A stretch of DNA of 64,000 bases, taken from the NCBI GenBank assembly GCA_018242725.1, contig JAFEBI010000004.1:310001-374000 (forward strand), in the 5' to 3' direction. The position numbers and the translations under genes were made by a program. The notes beneath the pieces are model-generated. The model did no database searches and was not told where the DNA came from. It worked only from the letters and a program-made list of their open reading frames with translations. The DNA comes from Nitrospira sp. (lineage in GTDB: Bacteria; Nitrospirota; Nitrospiria; Nitrospirales; Nitrospiraceae). Of the stretch, positions 59,582 to 64,000 are shown in pieces. How positions within the stretch are numbered: position 1 is the stretch's first letter; each line of letters begins with the position of its first letter.

Positions 59582-61147
59582 CTAGAACAATCCTCGGGTG
59601 GTCCGAATCAACTCCAAATTATCCGTGAAAAGCTCTCGAATATCGTGAATCCCGAGAGCCACCATCGCCATCCGATCCAGCCCGAGTCCCCAGGCAATCA
59701 CAGGTGCTGTGACGCCGAGCGGTACGGTCACTTCCGGCCGGAATAGCCCGGCTCCCCCAAGTTCCATCCAACCCAAACGCGGGTGGCGAACGTGGAGCTC
59801 AACCGATGGCTCGGTAAAGGGGAAGTACGCGGGCAAGAACTTGACCTCTTTCGCTTGTGCCACCTCATGGGCGAACAAATTAAGCAGCCCCAAAAGCGTA
59901 CGGAAGTTGATGTCCTCCCCGAGCACGATCCCTTCGACTTGAAAAAAGTCCGTCGCGTGGGTGGCATCGACTTGGTCATACCGAAAACATCGGGCAATCG
60001 AAAAGTACTTCCCTGGGATGTTGGGCGAGGCCGCCAACGTACGCGCTGAAACCGCCGTCCCCTGGCTGCGCAACACCAAACGTTTGGCGCGCTGCAAATC
60101 AAACGCATAGCCCCACCCGGAGGAGCCCGTCTTTCCACCGTTTTCATGCACGTTGCCGACCTTCGACAGGATGGATTCGTCAGCCATGGCGGCATGGGTC
60201 GGTTGTTTGACGAAATACACGTCATGAATGTCGCGAGCCGGGTGGAATTGCGGCATGAACAACGCGTCCATGTTCCAAAACTCAGTCTCCACCAAGGCTC
60301 CACGCATCTCTTGGAAGCCCATACTCACAAGCTTGGCTTTGACGGTATCGAGAAACTCTCGATACGGATGCTTTTTCCCAGTTCCGACACGTGGCGCTCG
60401 AAGACTGATGGTGTACTTCCGGAATCGCTTCTGGCGCCAACTGCCGTCCTTGAGCAGCTCCGGACTCAGTTGTGAGACCTCCTCTACCAGTCCTTGGTTC
60501 ATCAATTGCTCAACGGCGCTGGTCCCAGAAGGGGACAAGACAAAGGAACGTGTCACACGTTCATCGACTCGGAAAGGCTCCTTGGCGTTCCCACGCTTCA
60601 CCGAGTAGTCTTCGATCAGTTGTTGCCGCTCTGGTGAAAAGCTTGCTAGTTCCCGAGAAGACTCGTGAACCTCCTCCAAGAGAGGCCGAAGCGCTTCGGC
60701 AGTCGGGCTCGAACGTCCGGTCGTCTCAATGCACCCGCCCTGGATGATCAGCAAGACGCCTTCCTTTTTCAACCGTCCCACGGCTTTGCTGACATCGGAA
60801 GGATCCAATCCCGGTTGGGTCTGGAGATCGCCGATCGTAAGTCGCTTTCCCGTGCCGGCCGCGTCGCGTGCGGATGCCAAAATGCGTTCGATCGGGGCGG
60901 CCGTTTGATAATACTCTTCTCCAATTTTTGTCAGCGAGACAACCGGCGTGACGATCTCGGCCTGGATCTCGATCAAGGCCTTTGCTAAGAGCCACTCAAC
61001 CGCCATACTGAGTTGAGACGGCTCCAATTCCGCGGCAATGGCTAATTCTTCGCTCTTGAGTGCGACGGCAGGCTGACGCGCACTCAAGGTCATCAAGACT
61101 TTGATCTCGAGGGGATGCAGACTGTCGATGATGTTGGAGATTTCCAC
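59582..61147 (-). CDS. pheS: phenylalanyl-tRNA synthetase alpha chain, archaeal/eukaryotic type
   Basis: 521 residues, against about 340 in bacterial PheS. The extra N-terminal 200 residues are winged-helix-like units (LHPLEIKVLMTLSARQ, PSQLSMAVEWLLAKALIEIQ, SDVSKAVGRLKKEGVLLI), as in archaeal and eukaryotic PheS. The catalytic core has HPYREFLDTVKAKLVSMGFQE, FHPARDIHDVYF, motif 2 (YFSIARCFRYDQVDATHATDF), and WMELGGAGLFRPEV. Motif 3 is AWGLGLDRMAMV. With PheT it makes an alpha2beta2 enzyme that charges tRNA-Phe. It follows rpe by 10 bases. Confidence 0.95.
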   Translation of the reverse strand: MEISNIIDSLHPLEIKVLMTLSARQPAVALKSEELAIAAELEPSQLSMAVEWLLAKALIEIQAEIVTPVVSLTKIGEEYYQTAAPIERILASARDAAGTGKRLTIGDLQTQPGLDPSDVSKAVGRLKKEGVLLIIQGGCIETTGRSSPTAEALRPLLEEVHESSRELASFSPERQQLIEDYSVKRGNAKEPFRVDERVTRSFVLSPSGTSAVEQLMNQGLVEEVSQLSPELLKDGSWRQKRFRKYTISLRAPRVGTGKKHPYREFLDTVKAKLVSMGFQEMRGALVETEFWNMDALFMPQFHPARDIHDVYFVKQPTHAAMADESILSKVGNVHENGGKTGSSGWGYAFDLQRAKRLVLRSQGTAVSARTLAASPNIPGKYFSIARCFRYDQVDATHATDFFQVEGIVLGEDINFRTLLGLLNLFAHEVAQAKEVKFLPAYFPFTEPSVELHVRHPRLGWMELGGAGLFRPEVTVPLGVTAPVIAWGLGLDRMAMVALGIHDIRELFTDNLELIRTTRGLF

Positions 61148-61157
61148 CCTCAGTGAC

Positions 61158-61859
61158 CTATCGATGGACTGCCGCAGGCGGCGTGGATGTATCGGCTGTC
61201 TGGGCGGCTGCCCGCAAGGCTGCGATCGTCGCCTTGTAGTCGTGATGAGAGAAGATTGCTGACCCTGCGACCAACGTCGTTGCGCCGGCGGCCACGATCT
61301 CCCTCGTATTGTCCACCTTCACCCCACCATCGACTTCGAGCAGTGCGTGGCTGTTGATCCGATCCAGCATGGCCCGCGCGTCGGCGATTTTCTTGAGGAC
61401 CGACGGGATGAATTTCTGCCCACCGAACCCCGGATTGACGGACATGACCAAGACGAGATCCACATCGCTCAGGATGTCGTGCAGAAAGGAAACGGGAGTG
61501 GCCGGATTCAGGGTCACCCCAGCCTTGACCCCTCGTTCCTTGATCGACTGAATAGTACGATGGAGATGCGGACAGGCCTCAACATGCACGGTCAGATAGT
61601 CGGCCCCGGCGTCTACAAATTCAGGAATGAAGGCATCCGCATTGGTGATCATGAGATGGACATCAAGCGGGAGCTTCGTGACTTTCTTCAGGCTTTCAAC
61701 GATGGGTGGCCCCACGGTCAGGTTGGGCACGAAATGGCCGTCCATCACATCCACGTGCAAGAGATCGGCGCCGGCCTGTTCCACGGCGGCGATTTCTTCC
61801 GCCAGCCTAGCAAAATCAGCAGAGAGAATCGATGGTGCAATGCGAATCGGTTGCGCCAT
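61158..61859 (-). CDS. rpe: ribulose-phosphate 3-epimerase
   Basis: Interconverts ribulose 5-phosphate and xylulose 5-phosphate. 233 residues. Seen: IAPSILSADFARL, LLHVDVMDGHFVPN (metal His and Asp), LDVHLMI, MSVNPGFGGQKFIPS, LEVDGGV and the phosphate loop VAGSAIF. Its start overlaps the rsmB stop by one base (TAATG), so it is translated after rsmB. Confidence 0.95.
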   Translation of the reverse strand: MAQPIRIAPSILSADFARLAEEIAAVEQAGADLLHVDVMDGHFVPNLTVGPPIVESLKKVTKLPLDVHLMITNADAFIPEFVDAGADYLTVHVEACPHLHRTIQSIKERGVKAGVTLNPATPVSFLHDILSDVDLVLVMSVNPGFGGQKFIPSVLKKIADARAMLDRINSHALLEVDGGVKVDNTREIVAAGATTLVAGSAIFSHHDYKATIAALRAAAQTADTSTPPAAVHR

Positions 61860-63271
61860 TAGCTCATGTTCCTCAGACGAACGGCATAGAATCCGTCCAT
61901 TCCAACGCGATTACACATGGTGGAGAGCGCCCCCTGTTCCGTCACAAAAGGAAGCGCAGCGGGAGGCAGCCAGGGAGCCACGGATTCACGTATCCATCCT
62001 GGATAGGCCTTGCAAAACCGGTTGATAACCTCTTCGGTCTCCTCCGTTTCTGTCGAGCAGGTACTATAGACCAGCACCCCGCCGGGCCGCAAGCAGGGAG
62101 CGACCGATCCAAGGATCTGACCCTGCAGTAGCTGATGTCGAGCGAGTGCGGATTCCTGTCGCTGACCTTTCGATTCCGGATGGCGCCGTAAGACGCCAAG
62201 TCCACTGCACGGGGCATCGACCAGAATGCTGTCGAATATGGGCAATCCTGCATGACGAGACACCGTACGGTCAATCGGCCAGTCGGACGGTCGCCTCGCG
62301 TCACCCACGATCGGAACAATACAGTGCAACCCCAGCCTTCGACAATTGCCCCTGAGCAGTTCCAGTCGCGAGGGCTTGAGATCCAACGCGACAATCGCTC
62401 CCCGATCCCCCATAAGCTCGGCAAGATGAGTGGCCTTCCCTCCAGGAGCGGCACAAACGTCCAAAATCGACTCACCGGGCTGCGGGGCAAGGATCGATGG
62501 AATCAGTTGTGCGGCCTCATCTTCGACATAGTAGTCACCGGCTTCAAATCCTGGGAGCAAGGTAACATCCTGCCCCTTCTCCAGCTTGACTCCCACTGAG
62601 CTGATGGCCGTTGGATGGGCCGTGATTCCTGCTTTCGCGAACTGTTCGAGGAGACTCTCTCTCGTCTGTCGAATCCGGTTGACCCGAAGAGTGATTGAGG
62701 GGACCACGCTCGCTGCCTGACAAGCTAACTCTGCCTCTGTATATGCCAGACGTGCCAGCCACCGCTGACTCAGCCACAAAGGGATACCGTAGCTGATCGA
62801 TAGATACTCCGTCGGATGGATCGCTGGATCCGGCAAGTTCGGTACGGGCAACCGAATGAGATTGCGCAAGACCGCGTTCACGAGCGCACTCCAATCCCGG
62901 CTCAGCTGTTGTGTAGAGGCCTTGGCCAGCTCAACAGTTTCATGGACCGCTGCCGATGCGGGGATACGATCGAGAAAGAGAAGTTGATAGGCGCCGATCC
63001 GAAGCAGCATCTGGACCAACGCCGGAAGCCGATGAAGGGGCTTGGTGAGCACTGCGCTCAGTCGCCAGTCGAGAGTCTCCTGCCTTCGAAGCACCCCGTA
63101 GACGAGCTCCATGATCAACGAACGATCACGCGGGTCTGACACCGACTTCACCCGTTGATCCATCACTTCCTCAAGAGCACGATCATGTCGCTGGCTTGCG
63201 AGAAGGATCGATAGTACGACAGACCGTGGTGAATATTTGGCGGAATTCAGTGACTTGCTGGTACCTGGCAT
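61859..63271 (-). CDS. rsmB: 16S rRNA (cytosine-967-C5)-methyltransferase RsmB
   Basis: 470 residues. The N-terminal NusB-like RNA-binding domain covers about 15-160 (LMELVYGVLRRQETLDWRL, AVHETVELAK). The SAM-dependent domain has ILDVCAAPGGKATHLAELMG and VALDLKPSRLELL. The catalytic cysteines stand in VDAPCSGLG and VYSTCSTE. It modifies C967 in 16S rRNA. The order fmt-rsmB-rpe is widespread; def is not in view. Confidence 0.95.
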   Translation of the reverse strand: MPGTSKSLNSAKYSPRSVVLSILLASQRHDRALEEVMDQRVKSVSDPRDRSLIMELVYGVLRRQETLDWRLSAVLTKPLHRLPALVQMLLRIGAYQLLFLDRIPASAAVHETVELAKASTQQLSRDWSALVNAVLRNLIRLPVPNLPDPAIHPTEYLSISYGIPLWLSQRWLARLAYTEAELACQAASVVPSITLRVNRIRQTRESLLEQFAKAGITAHPTAISSVGVKLEKGQDVTLLPGFEAGDYYVEDEAAQLIPSILAPQPGESILDVCAAPGGKATHLAELMGDRGAIVALDLKPSRLELLRGNCRRLGLHCIVPIVGDARRPSDWPIDRTVSRHAGLPIFDSILVDAPCSGLGVLRRHPESKGQRQESALARHQLLQGQILGSVAPCLRPGGVLVYSTCSTETEETEEVINRFCKAYPGWIRESVAPWLPPAALPFVTEQGALSTMCNRVGMDGFYAVRLRNMS

Positions 63272-63303
63272 AGGATGTTGACGAAATCGAGTCGAGGGAA
63301 AGC

Positions 63304-64000
63304 TTACCCGAGCGGAGTCGTTGGTGAGGGGCCCAACTGGTGCCCGACCGCCACCCGATGACCGGCCAGAAATTGGGCCACCGCCATGCGTTTCGAATTA
63401 GCCGTCTGAATTTCGCGGATCTCAAGGAGCCCCTCGCCCGTCGCCACCAAGATCGATTGCTTATTGACCGCGACGATCGTCCCTGGTGTATCAGTAGTGC
63501 CACTCGGCTGTGTGATCGCCTTCCAAATGTTCCACCGCTCATCACCCAGAAACGTATAGGCTCCCGGCCAGGGAGACAGCCCTCGCACCCGATTGACCAG
63601 AGACGTGGCACTGAGCGTCCAGTCGATGAGCCCATCTTCCTTTTTCAGGAGCGGAGCCATCGTCGCCTGATGACCGTCTTGCTTTGTCGGCACCAATGTT
63701 CCGCTTTTTAATTGTGTAAGCGTGTCGATGAGCAGGCGCCCACCCAGCGCAGCTAGGCGTGGTGCCAATGTGCCGGCCGTATCCTCAGGCAGAATCTCCA
63801 ACTTCTCCTGGAGCAACATGGCACCGGTATCCATGCCTTCGTCCATGAGCATCGTCGTAATACCCGTCTCGGTCTCCCCATTGATGACGGCCCATTGCAC
63901 CGGAGCAGCCCCCCGATATTTCGGCAAAAGCGACCCATGCACATTCACACAACCCATCGGAGGAAGCTGAAGAATCGGTGCGTGCAAAATGCGACCATAC
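63304..64000 (-). CDS. fmt: methionyl-tRNA formyltransferase, N-terminus outside window
   Basis: Puts formyl on Met-tRNA-fMet using formyl-tetrahydrofolate. About 232 residues are visible; the first roughly 80 lie beyond the right edge. The catalytic segment reads YGRIL at the edge, then GCVNVHGSLLPKYRGAAPVQ (catalytic Asn and His), ETGITTMLMDEGMDTGAML, KEDGLIDW, the NRVRGLSPWPGA linker, and the C-terminal OB-fold ending AVAQFLAGHRVAVG. It precedes rsmB by 32 bases. Confidence 0.95.
   Translation of the reverse strand, partial: YGRILHAPILQLPPMGCVNVHGSLLPKYRGAAPVQWAVINGETETGITTMLMDEGMDTGAMLLQEKLEILPEDTAGTLAPRLAALGGRLLIDTLTQLKSGTLVPTKQDGHQATMAPLLKKEDGLIDWTLSATSLVNRVRGLSPWPGAYTFLGDERWNIWKAITQPSGTTDTPGTIVAVNKQSILVATGEGLLEIREIQTANSKRMAVAQFLAGHRVAVGHQLGPSPTTPLG

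Overview
The window looks like chromosomal DNA of a Nitrospirota bacterium, most likely the genus Nitrospira. This is inferred from a moderately GC-rich genome, an archaeal-type phenylalanyl-tRNA synthetase at the bacterial rplT locus, proteins built from PCP_red (protochlorophyllide-reductase C-terminal type) domains in a non-photosynthetic setting, and a fused sulfite reductase. No 16S rRNA is present to prove it.

Layout. 0-3.8 kb: envelope and signalling genes on the minus strand (PilZ, Pal, response regulator), several tiny zinc-ribbon or membrane ORFs, and tRNA-Arg. 3.8-6.9 kb: aroK, aroE, an SDR and trmI in overlapping minus-strand pairs. 6.9-13.9 kb: plus-strand NfeD/slipin pair, a sigma-70 factor, lipB, glutamate dehydrogenase and two unknowns. 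13.9-31.4 kb: mostly minus strand, with a D,D-carboxypeptidase, an FG-GAP lipoprotein, a four-domain PCP_red protein, and the long run pheA-hisC-aroF-tyrA-aroA-cmk-plsC-rpsA-sppA-HU/IHF for aromatic amino acids and translation. Behind it lie ruvB, a secreted Cys-rich protein, ruvA and yebC. 31.6-33.2 kb: a His-rich membrane protein and a second PCP_red protein.

33.4-41.8 kb is the accessory heart of the window. A membrane-anchored TIR protein overlaps a 1457-residue exported protein with 21 exact-register 50-residue TPR-like repeats. Convergent to them is a pair of membrane-anchored proteins, one OmpA-like and one with a coiled coil plus three 147-residue helix-hairpin-helix repeats. A 120-bp palindromic element sits between the two pairs, and a relative of it lies between cysD and cysN.

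42.0-49.9 kb is a minus-strand sulfate assimilation operon: Rrf2 regulator, sulfite reductase-TusA fusion, APS reductase, TrpD-like protein, cysD, cysNC. It has a readable promoter and operator. A decayed copy of the cysNC 3' end lies just behind it.

50.0-54.5 kb is a plus-strand translation block: Fis-like protein, HU, tRNA-Val, thrS, infC (probably starting at AUC), rpmI, rplT. 54.5-57.7 kb is a decaying foreign island that ends in a copy of the rplT 3' end and carries an ISL3 transposase remnant. 57.8-64.0 kb is minus strand: archaeal-type pheT and pheS, rpe, rsmB and a fmt gene cut by the window edge.
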